Shown here: positions 45,035-53,627 of the stretch, one piece after another
Layout of the letters: each line of letters opens with the position of its first letter
How positions within the stretch are numbered: position 1 is the stretch's first letter
DNA from: Marinagarivorans algicola
GTDB lineage: Bacteria > Pseudomonadota > Gammaproteobacteria > Pseudomonadales > Cellvibrionaceae
Direction: 5' to 3'
Assembly (NCBI RefSeq): GCF_001292705.1
Contig: NZ_LGAK01000024.1
Coordinates: 1 to 64,000 of the forward strand
DNA: 64,000 bases
Made by a program: the position numbers and the translations under genes
The notes under the pieces: model-generated
What the model was told of the DNA's origin: nothing
Databases searched by the model: none
Seen by the model: the letters and a program-made list of their open reading frames with translations, nothing else

Positions 45035-45622
45035 ATGAATAAGCGTGAAGATAAAAAAGAAGCCATATTATTGGCCGGCATGGAGGTTATGAAAGCAACA
45101 GGCTATAACGGCACTAGCGTAAAACATATTGTTGATGCTGCGGGCGTGCCTAAAGGTTCTTTTTATAATTATTTTGAGAGTAAAGAGCAATTTGCCATAG
45201 AGGCGATTGAGTATGCCAGTGCTGAAGAGCGTGAGCATGCCGCGATGATTTTAGAAGATACTAGCCTCTTGCCAACAGAGCGCTTGACCCATTTTTTTAA
45301 CGGCAATTTAGATTGCGCAACAGATAATGAATTTAAGCAGGGTTGTTTTTTGGGTAACATGTGCCAAGAAATGGCCGATGCTTCTGATGATATAAGAGTG
45401 GCGCTGGACTTAGCGCTTAACCGCCTAACTGCTATGCTAGCCGAGGCTATTAAGGCAGGTCAGCAAGACGGCACAATTAATGCGTTGCATGATGCCAACA
45501 CAATGGCTGAGTTCTTGTTTAATGGCTGGGAAGGCGCTTTAATGCGCGCAAAAGCGGCGCAATCCTGTAAGCCTTTGCAGGCATTTTTGGTGATGCAAGC
45601 TGCGGTATTGGCTTGCTCATAG
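45035..45622 (+). CDS. TetR/AcrR-family regulator
   Basis: 195 residues. The N-terminal helix-turn-helix (GYNGTSVKHIVDAAGVPKGSFYNYFESKEQF, about 23-53) is of textbook TetR type; the C-terminal ligand domain resembles the NemR/TetR_C_11-like group with several acidic and Cys residues. Three copies of a shared motif in the neighbouring control regions suggest it represses itself, the divergent thioesterase and the downstream LpxR-like gene. Ligand unknown; a lipid or reactive compound is possible given its neighbours. Confidence 0.88.
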   Translation: MNKREDKKEAILLAGMEVMKATGYNGTSVKHIVDAAGVPKGSFYNYFESKEQFAIEAIEYASAEEREHAAMILEDTSLLPTERLTHFFNGNLDCATDNEFKQGCFLGNMCQEMADASDDIRVALDLALNRLTAMLAEAIKAGQQDGTINALHDANTMAEFLFNGWEGALMRAKAAQSCKPLQAFLVMQAAVLACS

Positions 45623-45797
45623 GTGTATATAGTGGGTCTGCAGCCCAGTCAGTGCTCATAGCGCTATGCTTAGGTGCCTCTGGTTTCGCTGCAAGCTGCA
45701 AATAATTACGATGGACAAGGTTACAAGTAATACGCATTCGATGAGTGACATAAGATGATAGCTAAAGTCACCACTATTCTATGCCATATTTTTTAAA

Positions 45798-45810
45798 GAC
45801 GACTGGTCAT
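45798..45810. promoter_or_regulatory. TetR operator copy 2
   Basis: GACGACTGGTCAT, about 60 bp upstream of the LpxR-like gene start, identical to copy 3 and preceded by AAA as in copy 3. Confidence 0.7.
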
Positions 45811-45829
45811 TTTTTACGTAATAAATAAA

Positions 45830-45842
45830 GACGACTGGTCAT
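45830..45842. promoter_or_regulatory. TetR operator copy 3
   Basis: GACGACTGGTCAT, 32 bp after copy 2 (about three helical turns, same face) and followed by ATTTTAAA. Located 28 bp before the LpxR-like start, where a bound repressor would block transcription. Confidence 0.7.
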
Positions 45843-45869
45843 ATTTTAAATCAACAGTAATGGATGTAA

Positions 45870-46991
45870 ATGATGTACTTTTCAACCCCTCACTCAACCG
45901 CCAACGTTACTCCTACAGCGGCATCGGTCATTATTGCGCGTCTAGTGCTTGCGGCTATGTTGTTTATGTGGGTAGTGTTAAGTCATACCGCGCAAGCGCA
46001 AGAGGCAAGAATCGCAACACCAGAAGCCTTGCCAACTCAAATGCCGACTGATACTGCGCGTTGGGGGTTTACGTATGAGAACGATTTATTTGTCCCTATT
46101 GGACGCGACCAAGATTATACCTATGGCTTGAGTTTTAGTTACGCCAAACCCAGTTTGTTAAAGCGCAATAGTCATACCCCGTTGGCTTGGTTTAATCGTC
46201 AGGTAGGTTTAGACGGTGCTAATAAAAAAGGCGATTGTGGTGGTGTTGAATTTGGTTTGTATGGTTTTACGCCCGAAAATATTACCCAGAGCGCACCCAA
46301 CCACGATGACCGGCCTTTTGCGAGCTTGGTTTATATGAGTACGAATATGCAAAAAATGAGCGCCGATGGTCGCGGATTATTGCGTACACAGTTGACTTAC
46401 GGCATTTTAGGTTTACAAGCGGTGGGCCAAGTGCAGCGTACAACCCACGATATCTTAAATGGCGATACGCCTGGGGGCTGGGATCATCAAATATCTTCGG
46501 GTGGTGAGCCTACGTTACGTTACTTAGTATCACGCCAGCGCTTGTTAAAGGTAGGCACTCCCAATACTGAATTTCGTCAAACTCAAACCGCATCGGTAGG
46601 TTATATCACCGAGGCGAGCTGGGGCTTAAGTTTTAGAACAGGCAAAATCAATTCGCAATGGCAAACCTTTAGTCCCGAAATTGCGAGCTACGCCGAATCA
46701 TCAGCCAGCATTAATCGCAGCCATAGCGAATGGTTTTTTTGGGGCGGCGCCACGGTTAAGGCACGTGCTTACAACGTCTTTTTGCAAGGGCAATTTAGAG
46801 ACTCTGTTGTGACTTATGGCGGGAGTGAATTGCACCATGTGATTGTTGAGGGTTGGCTAGGCTTTACAAAAGCTTTTGCCAGTGGCTATTACGTCAGTTA
46901 CAGTGTGCGCGGTCATAGTTCAGAGGTGAAAGACGGCAACGGTGATCGTGCGGTAGTGTGGGGCGGTTTATTAGTGGGTAAGCGCGTATAG
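45870..46991 (+). CDS. LpxR-family lipid A deacylase-like outer-membrane protein
   Basis: 373 residues. A signal peptide (hydrophobic about 20-38, ending AQA) precedes a beta-barrel with WGFTYENDLFVPIGRDQDYTYGLSFSY, the Asn-Asp/Tyr-Thr pattern of the LpxR (DUF2219) family, plus later barrel strands such as GISMRF-like and YYVSYSVRGHSSEV. LpxR removes 3'-acyloxyacyl chains from lipid A in the outer membrane. Two adjacent ATG codons start it. Two operator motifs upstream put it under the TetR regulator. Catalytic residues not verified by alignment. Confidence 0.82.
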   Translation: MMYFSTPHSTANVTPTAASVIIARLVLAAMLFMWVVLSHTAQAQEARIATPEALPTQMPTDTARWGFTYENDLFVPIGRDQDYTYGLSFSYAKPSLLKRNSHTPLAWFNRQVGLDGANKKGDCGGVEFGLYGFTPENITQSAPNHDDRPFASLVYMSTNMQKMSADGRGLLRTQLTYGILGLQAVGQVQRTTHDILNGDTPGGWDHQISSGGEPTLRYLVSRQRLLKVGTPNTEFRQTQTASVGYITEASWGLSFRTGKINSQWQTFSPEIASYAESSASINRSHSEWFFWGGATVKARAYNVFLQGQFRDSVVTYGGSELHHVIVEGWLGFTKAFASGYYVSYSVRGHSSEVKDGNGDRAVVWGGLLVGKRV

Positions 46992-47110
46992 GCTGTACTT
47001 AATATTTTATACTGGGTTTAAGGGTGTGATAAGCGATATGCTCACTAAGATGTGGCGTTATTATGTGAACCCTAATAGCGCAAAACCGGTATCAATAGTG
47101 CGGTAGACGT

Positions 47111-47953
47111 ATGTGGCGAAGCCTTTGGCAAAAAATAGCGAGCTTTTTAGGGCTATCTAGCAAGCCTATCACAATGCAATGGCACAGTGATTGGAGTGAT
47201 TATTTACACAATAATGTTGACTTTTATCGTACTTTAAAAGACTGTGATAAAAAAATATTTGAGCACCGTGTGTTGCTGTTTTTGCAAACGATCCGCGTTG
47301 AAGGTGGCGGTTTGACCGTCACCAATGAAGATTGTTTATTGGTGGCGGCGAGTGCCATTATCCCCGTATGGGCTTATCCCAAATGGCATTATTTTAATTT
47401 AGTTTCGGTCTATTTATTACCGCAGGCTTTTAATGCTAATTTAGAGTTTAATCAGCCAGATTCTTGTATTACAGGTATGGTAGGTACTGGCGTTATGGCG
47501 GGTAAATTAGTGCTTAGCCGGCCCGATTTACACGCCGGTTTTGCCAATGCCCAAGATAAACAAAATGTAGGCATTCACGAATTTGTACACCTTATTGATA
47601 TGGCCGATGGTGAATGTGATGGCTTCCCCGAGCGCTTAAAAGCGCATGCGTTTTCGATTCCTTGGTTTGAGCTGGTCAAAATTAAAGTAGAAGAAATAAT
47701 ACAAGGTACAAGCAATATTCCCGATTATGGGGCGACCAATCGAGCAGAATTTTTTGCTGTTGCCTCTGAGTATTTTTTTGAGCGACCTAAGCTCCTTAAA
47801 GAAAAGCACCCGCAAGTATATGCCGCACTATCTGCATTTTATGCACAAGATACTGCTGCTATTGAGCAGGCTATAAAACCCTATAAAAATGCTCCATGCC
47901 TGTGTGGTAGCGGCAGAAAATATAAACGTTGCTGCATGAGTACTGATCAATAA
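47111..47953 (+). CDS. MtfA-like M90 zinc peptidase with C-terminal SEC-C domain
   Basis: 280 residues. HEFVH (156-160) in NVGIHEFVHLIDMADGE is the gluzincin zinc site, and AEFFAVASEYFFERP supplies the third ligand region, as in MtfA (DUF980/M90). After the peptidase domain comes a SEC-C zinc knuckle, APCLCGSGRKYKRCC (261-275), not present in E. coli MtfA. MtfA cleaves a peptide and binds the glucose regulator Mlc in E. coli. The start is the ATG at 47111. Cytoplasmic. Confidence 0.85.
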   Translation: MWRSLWQKIASFLGLSSKPITMQWHSDWSDYLHNNVDFYRTLKDCDKKIFEHRVLLFLQTIRVEGGGLTVTNEDCLLVAASAIIPVWAYPKWHYFNLVSVYLLPQAFNANLEFNQPDSCITGMVGTGVMAGKLVLSRPDLHAGFANAQDKQNVGIHEFVHLIDMADGECDGFPERLKAHAFSIPWFELVKIKVEEIIQGTSNIPDYGATNRAEFFAVASEYFFERPKLLKEKHPQVYAALSAFYAQDTAAIEQAIKPYKNAPCLCGSGRKYKRCCMSTDQ

Positions 47954-47996
47954 TACTCCCTCTATCAGCAGCTATTGCAAAAGTATAAGCCCTCGC

Positions 47997-48230
47997 ATGA
48001 AAATCACATCAGTACCATCAAAAACGCCTAGTCAGTGCCCATTATGCGGCAATAATAATCATTGCGCCCAAATGACCGAAGTTGCTTGCGGTAAAAATGA
48101 TGCAAGTTGCTGGTGTTTTAACCCTGAGTTAAAATTCTCAACCGCTTTATTATTGCAAGTGCCTAATGCTAATGATTTTGGCCAGCCGCAGGCTTGCATT
48201 TGTGAGGTATGCGTAAAAAAGAGTTGCTAG
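47997..48230 (+). CDS. cysteine-rich CWC-family small protein
   Basis: 77 residues with CPLCGNNNHC (15-24 region), CWCF and a C-terminal CICEVCVKKSC cluster, which is the Cys_rich_CWC family pattern. It is probably metal-binding and cytoplasmic. It follows the MtfA/SEC-C gene by 43 bp, so they may be co-transcribed. Function unknown. Confidence 0.8.
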   Translation: MKITSVPSKTPSQCPLCGNNNHCAQMTEVACGKNDASCWCFNPELKFSTALLLQVPNANDFGQPQACICEVCVKKSC

Positions 48231-48308
48231 CTCTTTTTATATACTCACTTATCTATGTTTTACTGGGTAGCCATTAAGGCCAGGCCAATTATTTAAAAAG
48301 GAAAAGTT

Positions 48309-50006
48309 ATGTCGAAGGTTATGGCTGGTATGAAATCATTGTGCTTTACAAAGCCTTGGTTGCTTTATTGGTGTTTTTTTAGTGCTTTGGTGAGTACGGT
48401 ACACCATAGCCAGCTGTACTATCAGCATGATGCACCTAAGTGGTGGTTACTAGATGTCGCGTTGTCGATATTTGTTACTGTACGTATAGTGATTGAGCGA
48501 GCCAATATTACACTCCATATCAAAGGCTGCTTATGCTTGAGTGTATTAATACTCTGTGGTTTGAGTGTTTTTTGGGCGCCTAATTTTGGCGCTGCTATTG
48601 AGCTTTTTTTGAGATATAGCGTGTTGGCAGTGGCGTTGTATTTTTTGATTAAAGATATTCAACTAGAGTCTTATAGCGATCTTCCTTTTTGGGTGGCTTT
48701 TACATCATCGTGTAGTTTTTTTGTAGTACTTGTTATTGAGCGATATCTTTTGGGCTTGCCTTATAGTCATGGCGCTTATACGCCTTTAGGGTTTATCAAT
48801 CATGCAGGGCAAGTGTACATATTCTGGATTCCTTTATTATTTTTGGGCACCATAAAATATACTGGATGGATTAGGTACGGCAGCCTTATTTTATTAATGG
48901 CGAGCGCCCTTATTTTGGCCGAATCTGCCGTGCGTGCCTCTTTGCTGGGCTTGACTGGGGCAATTGTATTGCTTGCTATTGTCTTTTTGTTAAAGCATAA
49001 GCAAAAGGCTTGGCAGGCTGTAGCATTACTAGGTGTTTTGCTTTGTGCGGTGTTTATTGTGCAATATTTTGGGGTTAAAGGTGATTATTTAGCGAAAAAA
49101 TTAGAGCGAACGGTGAGTGCGAGTAGCTTTAATAGGGCTACTAGTAACCGTGTGGGTATGTTTAAAAATACAGCAATCATGATTGCCGATAACCCTCTAG
49201 GTGTTGGTTTAAATAATTTTGAATATATCCACCCCTTGTACGCTAAGGCGGGCACCTCTCAAGCTTCTGCGTTTGTTAGTGAGCGTAGAATATTAAGAAC
49301 GCCGCATAATTTTTTATTAAAAATAACCAGTGAAATAGGTTGGTTAGGTGGCGTACTCTTTTTAATATTAGGTATTTGGGTTGGCGTTATTGCAGTGCGA
49401 TCTGTGTGGGTATCTAATGGTGATACCGCTAGGGGTAATTATTGGGCGCCAGCCTATTGCATAGCAATACTGGCTTTATTGTTTAATGCATTATTTTCGG
49501 CGGTATTTTCAAACCCAGGTAGCTTATGGTTTGGCTTAATATTGCTTGCGGCTATAGGCGCCTTAGCTCAAGTGCCAGCAAGGCCTTTATGTGTCTTGCC
49601 GTTAGTTTCGAGTGTTAGATGCCTTATGTGTGTAACTGCTATTTTTTTAATGGCGCTCAGTTGTGCAAGCTTTGTATCACAGCGCTTGGCTTATCAAGGG
49701 AAGAAAGAATATGACCCGCTAAAGCTAGAGCGAGCGATAAACATTAATGCCTATAATGAGCGCGCTCGGTACGACTATGCTGTTATTACTTATGAGCAAA
49801 ATCGAGATACGCAAAGCGCAATAGATAATATACAGCAGTTTTTAATGATTAACCCCTATCATATCGGGGCTCGCTTTAAATTAGCGCAATGGTTGTATCA
49901 GCAAAAAGAATATGATCGCTGCAAGGCGGAGTTACAAAATATACTCAGGTATTACCCAAAATATAAAGCAGCAAAAAATCTATATAGACAAGCAAGCCGA
50001 CAATAA
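48309..50006 (+). CDS. O-antigen ligase/Wzy_C-family polytopic membrane protein with TPR tail
   Basis: 565 residues. About eleven or twelve hydrophobic helices span 15-460. A periplasmic loop ends in RTPHNFLLKITSEIGWLGG, the HN motif typical of Wzy_C O-antigen ligase/polymerase and PglL-like proteins. The last 100 residues (KLERAININAYNERARYDYAVITYEQNRD...) look like TPR helices. It could join glycans to lipid A core or to protein; which is not decidable. No glycosyltransferase genes are next to it. A perfect palindromic terminator overlaps the stop. Confidence 0.8.
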   Translation: MSKVMAGMKSLCFTKPWLLYWCFFSALVSTVHHSQLYYQHDAPKWWLLDVALSIFVTVRIVIERANITLHIKGCLCLSVLILCGLSVFWAPNFGAAIELFLRYSVLAVALYFLIKDIQLESYSDLPFWVAFTSSCSFFVVLVIERYLLGLPYSHGAYTPLGFINHAGQVYIFWIPLLFLGTIKYTGWIRYGSLILLMASALILAESAVRASLLGLTGAIVLLAIVFLLKHKQKAWQAVALLGVLLCAVFIVQYFGVKGDYLAKKLERTVSASSFNRATSNRVGMFKNTAIMIADNPLGVGLNNFEYIHPLYAKAGTSQASAFVSERRILRTPHNFLLKITSEIGWLGGVLFLILGIWVGVIAVRSVWVSNGDTARGNYWAPAYCIAILALLFNALFSAVFSNPGSLWFGLILLAAIGALAQVPARPLCVLPLVSSVRCLMCVTAIFLMALSCASFVSQRLAYQGKKEYDPLKLERAININAYNERARYDYAVITYEQNRDTQSAIDNIQQFLMINPYHIGARFKLAQWLYQQKEYDRCKAELQNILRYYPKYKAAKNLYRQASRQ

Positions 50007-50039
50007 AAAGGGCCACCCTAGGGTGGCCCTTTTTATTGT
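50000..50039. terminator. perfect 40-bp palindromic bidirectional terminator
   Basis: ACAATAAAAAGGGCCACC and its exact reverse complement flank a central CTAG, making a perfect palindrome with A-tract and T-tract ends. It overlaps the ligase stop and serves both convergent genes. SbcCD-type nucleases act on such palindromes, but the size is ordinary for a terminator. Confidence 0.9.
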
Positions 50040-50053
50040 CATAACCTTTTAAG

Positions 50054-52210
50054 CTAAGGTTTAGTGGCTTTAATAGTAAACGAACCGAGCACATCTGAGC
50101 TTTCAGAGGTCACTTCAATAGTGTAATAGCCAGTCGTTAAATCCATTAAAATTTGCGATCCGGTCACACGAGTCACGTCTTCATTTTTATTACTTGGCCA
50201 ATAATAGACTTCAGGCCTAAAGCTGCCATTAATATCGAGCTGATATTCACCCTCTTCTAATACCGCAAAGGTAAAGCGCTGACTATAAAAGTACCCAGTA
50301 TTATTGAAGGTATAAGGGTCGTCATTTGAGGTGTCACGCGGCTTTTGAATGCTGTTACAAAAGCGAAATAATTGAGTGCTAATATTTTTTGATAAAGGTA
50401 AAAAGCTTTCACATTCTGAGTTATTTGTTGTATTAACATTCAGCTCGAAATTACGGGGCGCGCTGTTATTGTCAACCCAAATATCTACAAAATAATCACC
50501 TTTACCGAGAGCTTTTTTCACAGTGGATGGAGAGCTAAAATAATCTGTTGGCCTAGCAGCAATAATTAAGGGTTCGCTACCCGGAAGGCTACGATAGAGC
50601 GCAAACGGATTGGAGCTTAGATCGCCTCGTGTACTGACCGATAAAGCCTGTGGCTCCATCAGTGAAAAGTTAAAGCGATTACTCACATAACCATTGGGAT
50701 TTAGTGCGTACGGGTCGATGTTATCGGTGACCGGCAGAGCCATTGGGCAGCCTGAGTCGCTTAAGCCCTGATAAGGTACGTTTAGCTCTATTGATTGCTC
50801 ACAGCTTGTTGTTGAATCTAGTTGATCAATACGTATTTGATATTGCTTAAGATCATTGCTTAGGGTCTCAATAATATATTCACCGGCCTCTAGGCGAATG
50901 TCGATATTTAATGTACGTAAAAAATCAGATGAATTAAACTCAATAGGTGTATGGAGATCACCTTTGTTATAGATGGCTAAAGCTTTAGCACCAAAGCTCT
51001 CGGTTTTCAGAGATAACTGCATATCACTGGGGGAGTCTAAATCTATTGCGTAATAGCGGGCATAGCTATCATTGCTCGGCGCATAGGGGTCATTATTAGT
51101 GAATGTTGATTTTTTGAGGCAATTGCCAATCCATCCACCAGCTAGTGTGCTGTTAAATATAGCGGCTTGCTCGCATTGTTGGTTTGAATCAAGTTGCTCA
51201 ACGCGTACGTTAAATTCACCCACATCATCTTTACTATAGGTGGCTACTTCTAATGTATAAGAGCCCGGTTCCAGGCTAACTGCTTTATCATTTGAGCCAG
51301 AATAAAGCGGGATCGTGGCATCGTTAGTGCCGCTGTAAAGGTACATGTAATACTGTGCTGCGCTATCGACTTGTATTTCTACATCACCGTTATCTTCTAT
51401 TTCAAAGTTAAAAAAGCGTGCACGGTGAGCGATTGCATTTGACTCTTGGTAAGGGTCTATATAATCCCGAATATTAGAGGTGCATTCTGGGCGCCAACTC
51501 GTGGCAACGCTTTGGTTTACAGTGAGAGGTAAATAACACTCAGGGGTACCAAAATCAATTTTTGTCGAATCTAGAGTAAAGCTTGTTACATTGGCGCCAG
51601 AAATTTCTAACACATAGTGACCTGCTTCTATCGCGGATACATCTAGCTCTCTATAGTCCGATTTTAAGACATCGCCGGTTACGGCATCTAAAAGGTAGAG
51701 GTAGGTAGAGTTACCACCAAAAGCACTAAAGCCAAGGTCTTCGATGCTATCTAGGGTGAATTCTACATAGCGGCTATAAAACGCAATAGGCTCTGGCGAG
51801 TAAGGGTCGTCATAGGCTTCGCGGCTATACGATGTGCAGTTGCTATTCCATTGCGCATAAGTACTGTCGCCTGGTGAAAATTCGATAAAACATTCCGAGG
51901 CAATAGATAAGGGGGGGCTGGGCAAGCTTGCACTGCTATTCGCTTCACTTGAAACCTTCGATGCACTCTCAGAGCTGCTATTTGCCGTGTAAGGGTCGAT
52001 ATTATCGACGCTACTGGCAGCAGCAGTACTACTGATAGAGGCATCACTGCTTATGCTGATTTGGCTGCTGCCAAGAGGAGTACAGTCAAATTTTTGCGTA
52101 TCACATTTTGGCGTGCAATCAAATTTTTGGTCATCACATAGCGCTTCAGCGCCGTCGCAACCGGCCAGAGCAGCACATGCGAGTAAGCCCACTAATACTT
52201 GGGTGTTCAT
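50054..52210 (-). CDS. lipoprotein with five DPY repeats
   Basis: 718 residues. Lipobox LAGC (C18) follows a short signal. A duplicated C-D-x-Q-K-F-D-C-T-P unit (25-44) and a Ser-rich linker (48-98) precede five repeats of about 115-125 residues, each with C-x(17-20)-C, then a DPY triplet, then an RY/RF/RARF beta-strand. The repeats begin at about 106, 228, 350, 475 and 600. They resemble bacterial pre-peptidase C-terminal (PPC) beta-sandwiches but with paired cysteines probably forming a disulphide. AGGAG precedes the ATG. No catalytic domain was seen, so a surface binding role is possible. Confidence 0.7.
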   Translation of the reverse strand: MNTQVLVGLLACAALAGCDGAEALCDDQKFDCTPKCDTQKFDCTPLGSSQISISSDASISSTAAASSVDNIDPYTANSSSESASKVSSEANSSASLPSPPLSIASECFIEFSPGDSTYAQWNSNCTSYSREAYDDPYSPEPIAFYSRYVEFTLDSIEDLGFSAFGGNSTYLYLLDAVTGDVLKSDYRELDVSAIEAGHYVLEISGANVTSFTLDSTKIDFGTPECYLPLTVNQSVATSWRPECTSNIRDYIDPYQESNAIAHRARFFNFEIEDNGDVEIQVDSAAQYYMYLYSGTNDATIPLYSGSNDKAVSLEPGSYTLEVATYSKDDVGEFNVRVEQLDSNQQCEQAAIFNSTLAGGWIGNCLKKSTFTNNDPYAPSNDSYARYYAIDLDSPSDMQLSLKTESFGAKALAIYNKGDLHTPIEFNSSDFLRTLNIDIRLEAGEYIIETLSNDLKQYQIRIDQLDSTTSCEQSIELNVPYQGLSDSGCPMALPVTDNIDPYALNPNGYVSNRFNFSLMEPQALSVSTRGDLSSNPFALYRSLPGSEPLIIAARPTDYFSSPSTVKKALGKGDYFVDIWVDNNSAPRNFELNVNTTNNSECESFLPLSKNISTQLFRFCNSIQKPRDTSNDDPYTFNNTGYFYSQRFTFAVLEEGEYQLDINGSFRPEVYYWPSNKNEDVTRVTGSQILMDLTTGYYTIEVTSESSDVLGSFTIKATKP

Positions 52211-52550
52211 TGGTTACTCTCCTTTATAGAGTCCATGGTTGAGGGGGTATTCTACTATTTTATGGTGTGCCAGTGTTGATGTTTGCGATTTTTGAGACGG
52301 GCTAAAAATCAAAGTGTGGTCGTCAGAGTCACTGGTATGCGATGCTACGGCTTGTTCGCTAGTATATGGCGCTAGTATTACAAGTATTGTTGGCATCATT
52401 ACTGAGTACCCAGTGATGCAGCATTTTTGAAGGTGCGGATTGTGGTAGATTGTGTGACGCTTACCATCATAAAAAAAATTATATAATGCATCTTTTGGAT
52501 GGCTCATTGATAATAAATTTGATGTAGAATAATTATGAGTGGTAGTAAAA

Positions 52551-53261
52551 ATGACGGACTTTATCCGAGTGTATAATGGTGCTTTGAGTTCTGAATTTTG
52601 TGATGATTTTATCGATATGTTTGAGCAAAGCCCTCATTTAAAGCAGGGGCTCACCAGCGGTGGTATCGACCTCGCAAAAAAAAATAGCAAAGACCTCTAC
52701 TTGAATACGCATGCTAATTATGCAAAACCACTTAGGCATATCCAAACTGTTACTGCCCATCATTTATTAAACTATCTTGAAGAGCATTTTTTTATTCTAA
52801 TTGGTGCTTTTGGGTTAAAAGTTTATCATCCTAATACGGGAGCCCCAGTTGATTTAACCGTAGATAACTTTGCTGAAGTGGGTAAGCCACAATTGCGTAT
52901 ACTGATGGGTCAGTTATTGCGTTTGGGCGATATTCAAGCGCAAAAATATACCATCGATCAGGGCGGTTATCCCTATTGGCATAGTGAAGTGTATCCACAA
53001 GCTGGTCATAATGAAGCTTTACATCGCATATTACTTTTTATGTTTTATCTCAATGATGTTGAAGACGGCGGTGAGACAGAATTTTTTTATCAACAGCGAA
53101 AAATTGAGCCGAAAAAGGGCAATATGGTGATAGCACCCGCTTACTTTACTCATACGCATCGAGGTTGCATTCCTAAATCTAACGATAAATATATTCTTAC
53201 CTCTTGGGTATTGTTTAATCGAGCTGAAAAGATTTATGGCAATCCTCCACGTAATAAATAG
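52551..53261 (+). CDS. 2OG-Fe(II) oxygenase, prolyl-4-hydroxylase-like
   Basis: 236 residues. The double-stranded beta-helix motif WHSE (H144, E146) replaces the usual HxD; GGETEFFY is the conserved family segment; H203 (in HTHRG) and K213 (in NDKYILTSW) fit the distal His and 2-oxoglutarate-binding basic residue. Glutamate in place of aspartate at the second iron ligand is unusual. ATG at 52551 is chosen; a GTG four codons upstream is in frame. Cytoplasmic enzyme, substrate unknown. It is divergent from the repeat lipoprotein gene. Confidence 0.78.
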   Translation: MTDFIRVYNGALSSEFCDDFIDMFEQSPHLKQGLTSGGIDLAKKNSKDLYLNTHANYAKPLRHIQTVTAHHLLNYLEEHFFILIGAFGLKVYHPNTGAPVDLTVDNFAEVGKPQLRILMGQLLRLGDIQAQKYTIDQGGYPYWHSEVYPQAGHNEALHRILLFMFYLNDVEDGGETEFFYQQRKIEPKKGNMVIAPAYFTHTHRGCIPKSNDKYILTSWVLFNRAEKIYGNPPRNK

Positions 53262-53422
53262 CCATTTTAAATACTGATACACCCGCGATTTTATATTACG
53301 GTTGATGTAGGCCAATATTTTGGCGATGATCATAAAGGCGCTCAGATACTCTACGGTAAATTCATTTATACGAGCGCCTAAATTACGTTCATGTATACCC
53401 AGTTAGCTCACGCGCTTACAAG

Positions 53423-53432
53423 TGAGCGCTCA
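53423..53432. promoter_or_regulatory. palindrome TGAGCGCTCA, copy 1
   Basis: Perfect 10-bp palindrome, repeated exactly 140 bp downstream, both before the beta-barrel gene. It may be a regulator site. Confidence 0.45.
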
Positions 53433-53562
53433 AATACTCACTGATGAGTATAACTGAAGTGGTCAAGCGTTTGCGTAAGCACTGCTTAGTATTAAATTAA
53501 GCTAAGGTTAAGTTTTACTAGTAGATGATGCCGTTATACAGAGCAGTCTTGCTGAGCGTAAT

Positions 53563-53572
53563 TGAGCGCTCA
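53563..53572. promoter_or_regulatory. palindrome TGAGCGCTCA, copy 2
   Basis: Perfect 10-bp palindrome identical to copy 1, about 55 bp before the beta-barrel gene start. Confidence 0.45.
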
Positions 53573-53627
53573 TGTGTAAGCTGTTAGTGCTTGATAACAG
53601 GTGAATTTATTAATGAGATCTCAAATA

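Larger units (their letters stand above)
53262..53612. other. intergenic region with palindromic sites
   Basis: About 350 bp before the beta-barrel gene. It carries TGAGCGCTCA at 53423-53432 and 53563-53572, an inverted repeat GGCGCTC/GAGCGCC (53337-53343 and 53372-53378) and a dyad TACTCA-CTGA-TGAGTA at 53435-53450. No gene seen. Confidence 0.5.

Noticed and set aside
50000-50039. 40-bp perfect palindrome as a possible recombination or SbcCD target site
   Set aside because: A-tract/T-tract ends and position between convergent genes make it a normal bidirectional terminator.
52214-52507. 97-codon minus-strand frame ending 3 bp before the repeat lipoprotein start
   Set aside because: Its end is the lipoprotein's Shine-Dalgarno region, composition is not protein-like, and it fills a divergent promoter region. 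Not convincing as a gene.
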